A DNA stretch of 64,000 bases. It comes from Diaphorobacter nitroreducens (GTDB taxonomy: Bacteria; Pseudomonadota; Gammaproteobacteria; Burkholderiales; Burkholderiaceae_C). The stretch lies in contig RJVL01000003.1 of NCBI GenBank assembly GCA_003755025.1, positions 392,306-456,305 on the forward strand. The letters run 5' to 3'. Numbering within the stretch: position 1 is the stretch's first letter; each line of letters begins with the position of its first letter. Under the pieces are notes generated by a model. It did not search any database, had not been told where the DNA came from, and saw nothing but the letters and a program-made list of their open reading frames with translations. The translations under genes and the position numbers were made by a program. Of the stretch, positions 37,885-46,262 are shown piece after piece.

Positions 37885-39654
37885 ATGTCTTCGCGCGCCT
37901 CCATTGCCTCTCCCTCCTCGGCCTCCGTGCCGCTTGTGTCATTTTCCAGCCCTGCCGACGAAGGCTTCTTGCGTGGTGCATTACGCCGGCTGGATGGCTG
38001 GATGACCACCCCGCTGTCGGCGCAGCAGGTGGTGGTGCGCCTGTCGCTGTACCTGGTACTGGCGGCCAACTGGCCGCTGTGGCTGCAAATCACGCGCATT
38101 GGCGGCGCGCCCAGCCTGTACCTGCGTTCAGCGGCTGCCTTGGCCGTGCTGACGGCGTGCGGCACGGTGGCCATTCTGGCATTCACCGCCTGGACGCGCG
38201 GCATGAAGCTGCTGTGGTGGCTGGTGGTCATGGTGGCCGCGCTGTCGCAGTACTACATGCTGACCTACAGCGTGGTCATGGACCCCAGCATGGCCGCCAA
38301 CGTGCTGCAGACGGATGCGCGCGAGGTGGCCGATCTGCTGAGCGTGCGCATGCTGGCTGCGGTGCTGGCCGTCGCGGCGCTTCCCTCCTGGTGGTTGCTG
38401 CGTATGCGTATTCCCGCCATGCGGCCGCTGCGCCAGGTGGGCCGCAACCTGGCACTGCTGGTGCTGGCGCTGGGCCTGGCCGCCGGCACGGTGGCGGCCA
38501 TGTCGCGGGACTTGGCGCCGCTGATGCGCAACCACCCGCACCTGCGCTACCTGATGAACCCCTTGGCCAGCCTGTACTCCACCTCCGTGTCGGCCCTGCG
38601 ACCGGTGTTCGCACGCAACCGCACGCTGGTGCCGATGACCCAGGGCGCCGCGCTGGGCGCCAGCTATGCGGCCGGGGCGCGGCCCACGCTGTTCGTGCTG
38701 GTGGTGGGCGAGACGGCGCGCGCGGACCATTTCGGCATCAACGGCTATGGCCGCGACACCACGCCGGAACTGACCAAACGCAACGTGATGAGCTGGCGCG
38801 AAGTGCGCTCGTGCGGCACCAGCACGCTGGCGTCGCTGCCTTGCATGTTTTCGCCACTGGGCAAGAGTGCATTTGAATCGCGTGACAACGACTACGAGAA
38901 CCTGCTGGACGTGGCGCAAGCCGCGGGTATGGGCGTGCTGTGGCTGGACAACCAGTCCGGCTGCAAGGGCGTGTGCGACCGCGTGCCGCACGCATCTGCC
39001 GCCGAAGGCCTGGATGCAGAGGCGCGCAAGCAGTTGTGCGATGGCGGCGAATGCCGCGACGAGGCCATGCTGCACAACCTGGATGCGCGCCTGGCCGCCT
39101 TGCCCGCGGCGCAGCGCGAGCGCGGCGTGCTGCTGGTGCTGCACCAGATGGGCAGCCATGGGCCGGCCTACTACAAGCGCTCGGCCGATGCAGGCAAGCG
39201 CTTCATGCCCGAATGCCGCACGGAAGTGCTGGCCGACTGCGCCCACGGTGAACTGGTGAACGCCTACGACAACTCCATCGCCGCAACGGACGCCTTCCTG
39301 GGCAAGACCATCGACTGGCTGCGTGGCCAGAGCGCCAAGTACGACACGGCTCTGCTGTACCTGAGCGACCATGGCGAGTCGCTGGGCGAGTACGGGTTGT
39401 TCCTGCACGGCATGCCCTACGGCGTGGCGCCCGACATGCAAAAGCACGTGCCCATGGTGGCGTGGATGGACACCTCCTTCCTGCGCCGTGACGGGTTGGC
39501 GGCCGACTGCCTGCGCGCCAGCGGCGATGCGCCGTTGACGCACGACAACCTCTACCACACCGTGCTGGGCCTGCTGGACGTGCAGTCGCCTTCCTACCAG
39601 CGCCCGCTGGATGCCTTCAGCGGCTGCCGGAGCGCCGTGTTGGCATCCAAATAA
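37885..39654 (+). CDS. eptA: phosphoethanolamine-lipid A transferase
   Basis: Inner-membrane enzyme that moves phosphoethanolamine from phosphatidylethanolamine to lipid A phosphates in the periplasm, lowering negative charge and sensitivity to cationic peptides such as polymyxin. The 589-residue protein has five N-terminal helices and a C-terminal sulfatase-like domain: metal-binding Glu in VVGETARADHFG, the catalytic Thr in GTSTLASLPCMFS, and YLSDHGESLGEYG with further metal ligands. Several Cys pairs (SGCKGVCD, CDGGEC) would form disulfides as in MCR/EptA enzymes. The gene is 46 bases after the PAP2 gene. Confidence 0.93.
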   Translation: MSSRASIASPSSASVPLVSFSSPADEGFLRGALRRLDGWMTTPLSAQQVVVRLSLYLVLAANWPLWLQITRIGGAPSLYLRSAAALAVLTACGTVAILAFTAWTRGMKLLWWLVVMVAALSQYYMLTYSVVMDPSMAANVLQTDAREVADLLSVRMLAAVLAVAALPSWWLLRMRIPAMRPLRQVGRNLALLVLALGLAAGTVAAMSRDLAPLMRNHPHLRYLMNPLASLYSTSVSALRPVFARNRTLVPMTQGAALGASYAAGARPTLFVLVVGETARADHFGINGYGRDTTPELTKRNVMSWREVRSCGTSTLASLPCMFSPLGKSAFESRDNDYENLLDVAQAAGMGVLWLDNQSGCKGVCDRVPHASAAEGLDAEARKQLCDGGECRDEAMLHNLDARLAALPAAQRERGVLLVLHQMGSHGPAYYKRSADAGKRFMPECRTEVLADCAHGELVNAYDNSIAATDAFLGKTIDWLRGQSAKYDTALLYLSDHGESLGEYGLFLHGMPYGVAPDMQKHVPMVAWMDTSFLRRDGLAADCLRASGDAPLTHDNLYHTVLGLLDVQSPSYQRPLDAFSGCRSAVLASK

Positions 39655-39660
39655 AAACAG

Positions 39661-39704
39661 CCACCAGCGCTTATCTATAAAGCGCTAGCAGCTATTGTTT
39701 TAAG
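39661..39704. repeat. AGCGCT-type palindromic repeat, copy 4
   Basis: AGCGCTT (39666-39672) and AAGCGCT (39680-39686) are the arms, followed by AGCAGCTATTGTTTT. It lies between the convergent eptA and AhpD-like genes; the hairpin plus T-rich tail looks like a terminator for eptA. Confidence 0.85.
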
Positions 39705-39717
39705 AGCATTTTGACGC

Positions 39718-40299
39718 TCAGGCCTTCTTCTCGCGCGGCAGACGGCCCATCAGGTAGAACTCGGGATTGGGCTGCATGCCGGCAAAGCTGGCCATGCGGT
39801 TGGACAGGCCGAAGAACGCGGTGATGGCCGCGATGTCCCAGATGTCTTCATCGTCAAAGCCGTGGGGGTACAGCGCCTCGAAGTCGGCGTCCTCGATCTC
39901 GTGCGCGCGCTGGCAGACCTTCATGGCAAAGTCGAGCATGGCCTTCTGGCGCGGCGGAATGTCGGCCTTGCGGTGGTTCACCGCTACCTGGTCGGCCACC
40001 AGCGGCTTCTTCTCGTAGATGCGCAGGATGGCCCCGTGTGCCACCACGCAGTACAGGCACTGGTTGGCGGCGCTGGTGGTGGTGACGATCATCTCGCGCT
40101 CGCCCTTGGTGAGGCTGCCTTCTTCCTTCAGCATCAGCGCATCGTGGTAGGCGAAGAACGCGCGCCATTCGGCCGGGCGGCGGGCGAACGCCAGGAACAC
40201 GTTGGGGATGAACCCGGCCTTTTCCTGCACCTCCAGGATGCGGGCGCGGATGTCCTCGGGCAATGTGTTCAGGTCGGGGAAGGGATAGCGTTCGGCCAT
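39718..40299 (-). CDS. peroxidase-related AhpD-like protein
   Basis: The 193-residue protein belongs to the carboxymuconolactone decarboxylase/AhpD superfamily, peroxidase-related branch. The redox motif is CLYCVVAHG (Cys-x2-Cys-x3-His), and the start AERYPFPDLNTLPEDIRARI and the phrase GFIPNVFLAFARRP are typical of this branch. It probably reduces peroxides with an unknown thiol donor. ATG 40299 gives the family start. It follows the DTW-domain gene by 17 bases. Confidence 0.88.
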   Translation of the reverse strand: MAERYPFPDLNTLPEDIRARILEVQEKAGFIPNVFLAFARRPAEWRAFFAYHDALMLKEEGSLTKGEREMIVTTTSAANQCLYCVVAHGAILRIYEKKPLVADQVAVNHRKADIPPRQKAMLDFAMKVCQRAHEIEDADFEALYPHGFDDEDIWDIAAITAFFGLSNRMASFAGMQPNPEFYLMGRLPREKKA

Positions 40300-40316
40300 G
40301 GGTGTCTCCTGATTTT

Positions 40317-41012
40317 TTATGAAAGGTCTGGTCCGAGCATAGCCGAGCGTGCCGCGCCATCGCGCGAGCGCAGCAGTGCCATCAATGCATCCATGGCCTG
40401 GCCCAGTGCGGCGATGTGCGGGTTGGCGGGTTCCAGTTGCCGCAGTGCGCACTGCGCGGCCTCCAGCGTGCTGAGCTGGTGCGGCGCGTGCGCCTTGCGC
40501 ACGGCGTAACGCGTGGGCGGTACCTGCTGCAGGGCCAGGCGCGGCAGGGCCTGCAACGCAGGGTTGGCCCACAGCATCCTGCGGCTCTTGCGCCAGGTAC
40601 CGTCCAGCACCACCAGGCGCAGCCGTTCGGGCACTGCCAGCCAGTCGGTCGACAGCGGCGGCGGGGGCAGCATGGGGTGCTGCGGGTCGAGCGGCGTGGG
40701 CGGGTACAACAGCACTGCGCGGCGCGGTGCCTGCCGGTCGCCATCAACCCAGGGGGCGTTTATTTCCTGCACCAAGGCAGCGTGGTCGAACGCCTCGCCC
40801 ACCACGATGCGGCTGCCCGGCAGGCACAGGTGCAGCAGCCGTGCCGTGCCCTTGGCCTGGTGCTGCTCCAGCGGGTGCATGAGGATCAGTACCTGCACTT
40901 GGTGCGCCACGGGCCGCACGGCGGCGCAGATGCAGGCTGCGGCGGGGCGCTGGCAGCGGTGGCATACGAGCCGGCGGGCCAGATGGGTGCAGGAGGGCAT
41001 CGGGGTTGTCAA
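40317..41012 (-). CDS. tapT: DTW-domain tRNA-uridine aminocarboxypropyltransferase
   Basis: The enzyme puts an aminocarboxypropyl group from S-adenosylmethionine on uridine 47 of some tRNAs (acp3U47). The 231-residue protein has an N-terminal zinc-type Cys set (CHRCQRPAAACIC), the HPLEQHQAKGTARLL segment, the DTW motif in VVLDGTWRKSRRM, and STLEA near the end. It matches YfiP/TapT of E. coli by these motifs. It is cotranscribed with the AhpD-like gene, apparently by chance of position. Confidence 0.85.
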   Translation of the reverse strand: MTTPMPSCTHLARRLVCHRCQRPAAACICAAVRPVAHQVQVLILMHPLEQHQAKGTARLLHLCLPGSRIVVGEAFDHAALVQEINAPWVDGDRQAPRRAVLLYPPTPLDPQHPMLPPPPLSTDWLAVPERLRLVVLDGTWRKSRRMLWANPALQALPRLALQQVPPTRYAVRKAHAPHQLSTLEAAQCALRQLEPANPHIAALGQAMDALMALLRSRDGAARSAMLGPDLS

Positions 41013-41014
41013 AA

Positions 41015-41060
41015 ACAGAAGCGCCCAGCGCTTGTCAGGTAAGGGCTGGGCGGTATTTTG
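41015..41060. terminator. AGCGCT-family repeat acting as bidirectional terminator (copy 5)
   Basis: CGCCCAGC (41022-41029) pairs with GCTGGGCG (41045-41052) around CGCTTGTCAGGTAAG. On the minus strand the hairpin is followed by CTTCTGTTTTTG, on the plus strand by GTATTTTG. It lies after the catalase gene. The core keeps the AGCGCTTGTC word of the repeat family. Confidence 0.7.
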
Positions 41061-41106
41061 ATGCTTGGCCCGGGTGCGGGCCTGAGCAGGGCGGCGGCGG
41101 TGCTTA

Positions 41107-42558
41107 TTACAGCGTGCCGGCGCGCACGGCTTCGAGGGCAGCCTTCACGCCGGCGCCGTAGGCCGGGTCGGCCTGGGTGCAGTGCGCGATGTGGCGGTCA
41201 ATGATGTGCTGCGACACCCCGTTGATGTTGCGCGCGGTGTTCTCGCACAGCAGGCGCTGCTTCTCCGGCGTCATCAGGCGGAACAGGTCGCCGGGCTGGG
41301 TGAAGTAGTCATCGTCGTCCTCGCGGTAGTTCCAGCGGCTGGCGTCACCGTAGAGCTTTTCCACCGGTTCGGCGTACGCGGGCTGCTCCTGCCACGCACC
41401 CTGGGTGTTGGGTTCGTACGCAATGGTGCGTCCGGCATTGCCGTCCACACGCATGGCGCCGTCGCGGTGGTAGATATTGACCGGGCAGCGCGCGGCGTTC
41501 ACCGGGATCTGGTGGTGGTTCACACCCAGGCGGTAGCGCGCGGCGTCGGCGTACGAGAACAGGCGCGACTGCAGCATGCGGTCGGGCGACGGGCCGATGC
41601 CAGGCACCAGGTTGCTGGGCGCGAACGAGGCCTGCTCCACGTCGGCGTAGTAGTTGTCGGGGTTACGGTTGAGCTCCATCACGCCGACCTCGATCAGCGG
41701 GAAGTCCTTCTTGCTCCACACCTTGGTCAGGTCGAAGGGGTGGAAGCGGTAGGTCTGCGCCTCGTCCTCGGTCATGATCTGCACGCACAGCTTCCACTTC
41801 GGAAAGTCGCCGCGGTCGATGGCTTGCAGCAGGTCGCGCTGGCTGCTTTCGCGGTCATGGGCGACCACGGCGGCGGCCTCCTGGTCGGACAGGTTCTCGA
41901 TGCCCTGCTGGCAGACCCAGTGGAACTTCACGTAGTGGCGCTCGCCGGCCTGGTTGATGAGGCTGTAGGTGTGCGAGCCAAAGCCGTGCATGTGGCGGTA
42001 GCCGCGCGGAATGCCGCGGTCGCTCATCACGATGGTGATCTGGTGCAGCGCCTCGGGCAGGCCGGTCCAGAAGTCCCAGTTGCTCTCGGCGCTGCGCATG
42101 TTGGTGTAGGGGTCGCGCTTGACGGCCTTGTTCAGGTCGGGGAACTTGAGCGGGTCGCGGAAGAAGAACACCGGCGTGTTGTTGCCCACCAAGTCCCAGT
42201 TGCCTTCCTCGGTGTACATCTTCACGGCGAAGCCGCGGATGTCACGCTCGGCGTCGGCCGCGCCGCGCTCGCCAGCCACCGTGGAAAAGCGCGCGAACAG
42301 CTCGGTCTGCTTGCCGATCGCCGAGAACACCTTGGCGCGGGTGTAGCGGGTGATGTCGCCGGTCACCGTGAAAGTGCCGAAGGCGCCCGAGCCCTTGGCG
42401 TGCATGCGCCGCTCAGGGATCACCTCGCGGTGGAAGTGGGCGAGCTTTTCCAGGTGCCATAGGTCTTGCAGGAGCATGGGGCCGCGCGGGCCCGCGGTCA
42501 GCGAATCCTGGTTATTGGCCACGGGTGCGCCGGCGGCGGTAGTGAGGCGATGGGTCAT
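41107..42558 (-). CDS. katA: monofunctional heme catalase (small-subunit type)
   Basis: Cytosolic heme enzyme that splits hydrogen peroxide. The 483-residue length is that of small-subunit (clade 3) catalases. The distal His region is [20 protein letters not shown], the Asn is in [14 protein letters not shown], and the heme-ligand Tyr is in [22 protein letters not shown] precedes the ATG. A perfect OxyR-type half-operator lies 34 bases upstream, so peroxide induction is likely. Confidence 0.95.
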   Translation of the reverse strand: MTHRLTTAAGAPVANNQDSLTAGPRGPMLLQDLWHLEKLAHFHREVIPERRMHAKGSGAFGTFTVTGDITRYTRAKVFSAIGKQTELFARFSTVAGERGAADAERDIRGFAVKMYTEEGNWDLVGNNTPVFFFRDPLKFPDLNKAVKRDPYTNMRSAESNWDFWTGLPEALHQITIVMSDRGIPRGYRHMHGFGSHTYSLINQAGERHYVKFHWVCQQGIENLSDQEAAAVVAHDRESSQRDLLQAIDRGDFPKWKLCVQIMTEDEAQTYRFHPFDLTKVWSKKDFPLIEVGVMELNRNPDNYYADVEQASFAPSNLVPGIGPSPDRMLQSRLFSYADAARYRLGVNHHQIPVNAARCPVNIYHRDGAMRVDGNAGRTIAYEPNTQGAWQEQPAYAEPVEKLYGDASRWNYREDDDDYFTQPGDLFRLMTPEKQRLLCENTARNINGVSQHIIDRHIAHCTQADPAYGAGVKAALEAVRAGTL

Positions 42559-42587
42559 GGAAGAGCTCCTTTCTGGATTGCTGCGGG

Positions 42588-42640
42588 TTAAATAGATGTG
42601 AACTATTTGTTTTGAAGAATTATTGTTTTCATCTATTTAA
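42588..42640. promoter_or_regulatory. OxyR-type operator inside a 53-base inverted repeat, katA/ndh gap
   Basis: ATAGATGTGAACTAT (42592-42606) matches the OxyR dimer site ATAG-nTnnnAn-CTAT at every fixed position; the second dimer site at the proper distance (42614-42628) is weak. The whole is enclosed by perfect 11-base arms TTAAATAGATG (42588-42598) and CATCTATTTAA (42630-42640). It sits between katA and the divergent NDH-2 gene. Confidence 0.65.
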
Positions 42641-42732
42641 ACGGCAAGCCCAAACCCATTGAATTTCCGCAACGCGGCAATAGACGCAGGCTTGCCTACA
42701 CTGTAGAGCGGTAACCTGGAAGAAGGTTTGAC

Positions 42733-44013
42733 ATGCATTACGACATCGTGATCGTGGGGGGTGGGGCCGGCGGCCTGGAACTGGCTGCACGCCTGGGCCG
42801 CGCGCTGGGGCCGCGACAGGGGCGTGAGCGGGTGCTGCTGGTGGACCGCTTTGCGTTCCACATCTGGAAGCCCACGCTGCACGAAGTCGCGGCCGGGACG
42901 CTGGACGCCCATCAGGAGGGTCTGTCGTACCCCGTGCTCGCGCGGCGCAACCATTTCAGCTTCACCATGGGCGAACTGGCCGGGCTGGACGCCGCGCGCA
43001 AGACCATCGCCCTGGCCCCTCAGCGCAATGCACATGGCGAGGAGGTGGTGCCCGCGCGCACGCTGAGCTTCACGCGCCTGGTGCTGGCGCTGGGCAGCGG
43101 CTCCAACGCCTTTGGCACGCCGGGCATCGAACACGCCTATCTGCTGGAAAACGTGCGCGATGCACAGCGCTTTCATGCCGACTGGCTGAGCGCCTGCGCG
43201 CGGGCATCGTTCACGGACAAGCGCGCGCTGTCCATCGCCATCGTAGGCGCGGGCGCCACGGGGGTGGAGCTGTCTGCCGAGCTGCTGGAAGCCCATGCAG
43301 AGCTGCTGGAGAGCCTGGGCAGCAGCCAGCGTTTTCGGCTGGACGTGACGCTGGTGGAGGCGGGCGACCGCATTCTGGGCGGCCTGCCCGAGCGCATCTC
43401 TGCCCAGGCCGCCGTGGCCCTGCGCCGCAAGCAGGTGCGGGTGATGACGGGCACACGTGTGCTGGAGCTGCGCCCGGGCGTGCTGGTCACCTCGGCCGGA
43501 GAGATCGCGGCCGAGATGATGGTCTGGGCCGCGGGCATCAAGGCCGCGGACGCCAACGCCGCGCTGGGCCTGGAAGTGAACCGGCTCAACCAGTTCGTGG
43601 TGGACGAGCGGCTGCGCACCTCGGCCCCTGACGTGCTGGCCCTGGGCGACTGCGCGGCCTGCGTGTGGGACGGTGGCCGCATGGTCCCGGCACGCGCGCA
43701 GGCCGCGCACCAGCAGGCCGACTACCTGGCGCGCGTGCTGCTGGCGCTGCTGCGCGAGCGCGAGGTGGCGGAGCCCTTCGTCTATCGCGACTTCGGCTCA
43801 CTCGTGTCGCTGGGTGAGAACAAGGGCGTGGGCAACCTGATGGGCGGCCTGGCGGGGCGCAACTTCTTCGTGGAAGGGCTGATCGCCAAGTGGATGTACA
43901 TGTCGCTGCACCTGATGCACCACCGCGCCATCCTGGGCCTGGGCAAGACGGCGGTGCTGGCGCTGGCGCGGCTGCTGCAGCAACGCGTGTCGGGGCGGCT
44001 CAAACTGCACTGA
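42733..44013 (+). CDS. ndh: type II NADH:quinone oxidoreductase-like flavoprotein (NDH-2)
   Basis: Peripheral membrane flavoenzyme that passes electrons from NADH to quinone without pumping protons. The 426-residue protein has two dinucleotide-binding sites, DIVIVGGGAGGLELAARLG for FAD and IAIVGAGATGVELSAEL for NADH, plus DVLALGDCAAC near the FAD and an amphipathic C-terminal part (LALARLLQQRVSGRLKLH) for membrane contact. It is divergent from katA across the OxyR-type element, which would suit a role in redox stress; control of this gene by OxyR is inferred. Confidence 0.88.
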   Translation: MHYDIVIVGGGAGGLELAARLGRALGPRQGRERVLLVDRFAFHIWKPTLHEVAAGTLDAHQEGLSYPVLARRNHFSFTMGELAGLDAARKTIALAPQRNAHGEEVVPARTLSFTRLVLALGSGSNAFGTPGIEHAYLLENVRDAQRFHADWLSACARASFTDKRALSIAIVGAGATGVELSAELLEAHAELLESLGSSQRFRLDVTLVEAGDRILGGLPERISAQAAVALRRKQVRVMTGTRVLELRPGVLVTSAGEIAAEMMVWAAGIKAADANAALGLEVNRLNQFVVDERLRTSAPDVLALGDCAACVWDGGRMVPARAQAAHQQADYLARVLLALLREREVAEPFVYRDFGSLVSLGENKGVGNLMGGLAGRNFFVEGLIAKWMYMSLHLMHHRAILGLGKTAVLALARLLQQRVSGRLKLH

Positions 44014-44033
44014 CCGGCGCGACGGCGGCTTCA

Positions 44034-44126
44034 AAAACCATAGCTGGCAGCGCTTGCTGCGATTGGATCTCAGGCAATAAACGCCTTGAACTGCTTGATT
44101 AGCAAGCGCCAGCAGCTCACTTTTTT
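44034..44126. repeat. long AGCGCT-family element, copy 6
   Basis: ATAGCTGGCAGCGCTTGCT (from 44040) and AGCAAGCGCCAGCAGCTCAC (from 44101) are inverted copies of the family tail on either side of a 42-base AT-richer middle. It fills the gap between the convergent NDH-2 and PAS-LuxR genes, ending in a T run. Confidence 0.75.
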
Positions 44127-44132
44127 GATGAC

Positions 44133-44678
44133 TTATCCCGCCAGCAGCTTCTGCACCAGGTCCGCGGCCGTGGACGCGCCGTACTTGCGCATGAGCCGCG
44201 CGCGGTAGATTTCCACCGTGCGGTGGCTGATGTCCAGCGCGCGGCCGATCTCCTTGGAGGTCATGCCGTCCAGCAGCCGCGCGGCCACCTCGCGTTCGCG
44301 CGCCGTCAACTCGGCGCGCACAGGGCGCTGCGCGCTCAGGTCCTCGAAGCTCCAGATGCCCGAGGCGTGCGGATCGTTGCGATCCAGCGCGCGACCGGAC
44401 ACGTGGCACCAGAAGGTTTCGCCGTTGGCGCGCTTCATGATGCGGTTGTCGGCATAGTGGCCGCGTGCGTTCAGGATGGGCGCCATGCGTGCGCCCAGCC
44501 GCTCATATTCGTCCGGGCTGGGGTAGAGGATCTGGAACGACTGGCCGATGAGCAGTTCGCGCGAGGCGCCGAACATCTCGCACACATGGCGGTTGCAATC
44601 CACCATGGTGCGGTTGCGCGAAATCACCAGGCCCACGGGTGCCATCTCGAAGGCCAGGCGGTAGTCGGCAACATTCAT
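44133..44678 (-). CDS. PAS-LuxR transcriptional regulator
   Basis: The 181-residue protein has a PAS domain (about 5-115: FEMAPVGLVISRNRTMVDCN to SGRALDRNDPHASG) and a C-terminal LuxR helix-turn-helix (LTAREREVAARLLDGMTSKEIGRALDISHRTVEIYRARLMRKYG). It has no receiver domain, so the PAS part must sense the signal directly. It is divergent from scoAB with an 82-base gap that holds two copies of a short direct repeat, so it probably regulates CoA-transferase expression. Confidence 0.88.
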   Translation of the reverse strand: MNVADYRLAFEMAPVGLVISRNRTMVDCNRHVCEMFGASRELLIGQSFQILYPSPDEYERLGARMAPILNARGHYADNRIMKRANGETFWCHVSGRALDRNDPHASGIWSFEDLSAQRPVRAELTAREREVAARLLDGMTSKEIGRALDISHRTVEIYRARLMRKYGASTAADLVQKLLAG

Positions 44679-44700
44679 AGTGGTGCAAGTCTTTAGGGAA

Positions 44701-44723
44701 AACTACTTAGAAAACTACGTAGT
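44701..44723. promoter_or_regulatory. AACTAC(T/G)TAG direct repeat, operator candidate
   Basis: AACTACTTAG (44701-44710) and AACTACGTAG (44713-44722) are repeats 12 bases apart; the second is part of the palindrome ACTACGTAGT (44714-44723). They lie midway between the PAS-LuxR gene and scoA, 38-60 bases before the scoA start. Confidence 0.5.
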
Positions 44724-44760
44724 ATCGTAGCGCATCCACCCAGCAAACCAGGAGACTGTA

Positions 44761-45468
44761 GTGAACAAGCTTTACCCCTCGGCGGCCGAAGCGCTCAAGG
44801 GCGTCGTGGCCGATGGCCAGCTGATGGCCGTTGGCGGTTTCGGCCTGTGCGGCATTCCAGAGGCCTTGATCGATGCGCTGCAGGCCAGCGGCGTGAAGGA
44901 CCTCACGGTGATTTCCAACAACGCGGGCGTTGACGGCTTCGGCTTGGGCAAGCTGCTGGAGACGCGCCAGATCAAGAAGATGATCAGCTCCTACGTGGGC
45001 GAGAACAAGGAGTTCGAGCGCCAGTACCTCGCGGGCGAGCTGGAGCTGGAGTTCACCCCGCAGGGCACGCTGGCCGAGAAGCTGCGCGCCGGCGGCGCGG
45101 GCATCCCGGCCTTCTTCACCAAAACCGGCGTGGGCACCATCGTGGCCGAGGGCAAGGAGCTGCGCGAGTTCGACGGCGAGACCTACGTGATGGAACGCTC
45201 GCTGGTGCCGCAGGTTTCGCTGGTCAAGGCCCAGCGGGCCGACAAGTCGGGCAATCTGCAGTTCCGCCTGACGGCACGCAACTTCAACCCGGCCGCCGCC
45301 ATGGCGGGCAAGCTGTGCATCGTCGAGGTGGAGGAGGTGGTGGAGACCGGCGCGCTGGACCCCGACCAGATCCACCTTCCCGGCATCTACGTGCACCGCA
45401 TCGTGCACAACCCGAACCCCGAGAAGCGCATCGAGAAGCGCACCATCACCGAGAAAGCAGGAGCCTGA
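44761..45468 (+). CDS. scoA: 3-oxoacid CoA-transferase subunit A
   Basis: Alpha subunit of succinyl-CoA:3-ketoacid CoA-transferase, which activates acetoacetate with CoA taken from succinyl-CoA. The 235-residue protein starts at GTG 44761 behind AGGAG, and carries LMAVGGFGLCGIPEALI and the subunit signature SNNAGVDGFGLGKLL. The ending NPNPEKRIEKRTI is typical. It is followed by scoB after three bases. Together with bktB it gives a route between acetoacetate, acetyl-CoA and polyhydroxybutyrate. Confidence 0.94.
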   Translation: MNKLYPSAAEALKGVVADGQLMAVGGFGLCGIPEALIDALQASGVKDLTVISNNAGVDGFGLGKLLETRQIKKMISSYVGENKEFERQYLAGELELEFTPQGTLAEKLRAGGAGIPAFFTKTGVGTIVAEGKELREFDGETYVMERSLVPQVSLVKAQRADKSGNLQFRLTARNFNPAAAMAGKLCIVEVEEVVETGALDPDQIHLPGIYVHRIVHNPNPEKRIEKRTITEKAGA

Positions 45469-45471
45469 ACC

Positions 45472-46110
45472 ATGCCGTGGACCCAAGACCAGATGGCGGC
45501 CCGCGCCGCGCAAGAACTCGAAGACGGCTTTTACGTCAACTTAGGGATAGGCATTCCCACGCTGGTGGCCAACTTCACCGGCGACAAAGAGGTGTGGCTG
45601 CAGTCGGAGAACGGCATGCTGGGCATCGGTGCCTTTCCCACCGAGGACAAGGTGGATGCCGACCTCATCAACGCCGGCAAGCAGACCGTCACCACCATCC
45701 CCGGTTCGTCCATCTTCAGTTCGGACCAGTCGTTCGCGATGATCCGCGGCGGCAAGATCAACCTGTCCATCCTGGGCGCCATGCAGGTCAGCGAGAAGGG
45801 CGACCTGGCCAACTGGATGATCCCCGGCAAGATGGTCAAGGGCATGGGCGGCGCCATGGACCTGGTGGCCGGTGTCAAGCGCGTGATCGTGCTCATGGAG
45901 CATGTGGCGCGCAAGAAGGACGGCACCACCGACCTGAAGATCCTGCCGGCCTGCACGCTGCCGCTGACGGGCGTGGGCGTGGTGGACCGCATCATCACCG
46001 ACCTGGGCGTGATGGACGTCACCCCCGAAGGCCTGAAACTGGTGGAGTTGGCGCCGGGTGTGAGCTTCGAGGACATCCAGTCCAAGACCGGCGTGCCGCT
46101 GCTGCGCTGA
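45472..46110 (+). CDS. scoB: 3-oxoacid CoA-transferase subunit B
   Basis: Beta subunit that holds the catalytic Glu, here in [13 protein letters not shown], the conserved S-E-N-G motif. The 212-residue protein has the family start [25 protein letters not shown] and the end [25 protein letters not shown]. It forms the active transferase with ScoA. A clear terminator follows, so scoA-scoB is a two-gene operon. Confidence 0.95.
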   Translation: MPWTQDQMAARAAQELEDGFYVNLGIGIPTLVANFTGDKEVWLQSENGMLGIGAFPTEDKVDADLINAGKQTVTTIPGSSIFSSDQSFAMIRGGKINLSILGAMQVSEKGDLANWMIPGKMVKGMGGAMDLVAGVKRVIVLMEHVARKKDGTTDLKILPACTLPLTGVGVVDRIITDLGVMDVTPEGLKLVELAPGVSFEDIQSKTGVPLLR

Positions 46111-46172
46111 GGACAGGCATCCGCCAGGCCGCCATGCGCATGCACGGCGGGGGCGCGGGGCCAAAACTACGG

Positions 46173-46198
46173 GCCGGGTGGGATCACCCGGCTTTTTT
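46173..46198 (+). terminator. intrinsic terminator after scoAB
   Basis: GCCGGGTG (46173-46180) pairs with CACCCGGC (46185-46192) around GGAT, followed directly by six T. Strong classical terminator. Confidence 0.92.
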
Positions 46199-46262
46199 GT
46201 CTTTTTGCGCAAGGCAAAGCGCCGTATAGTGCGCGTGACATTTTTTAACATTTCGTCTGCGC

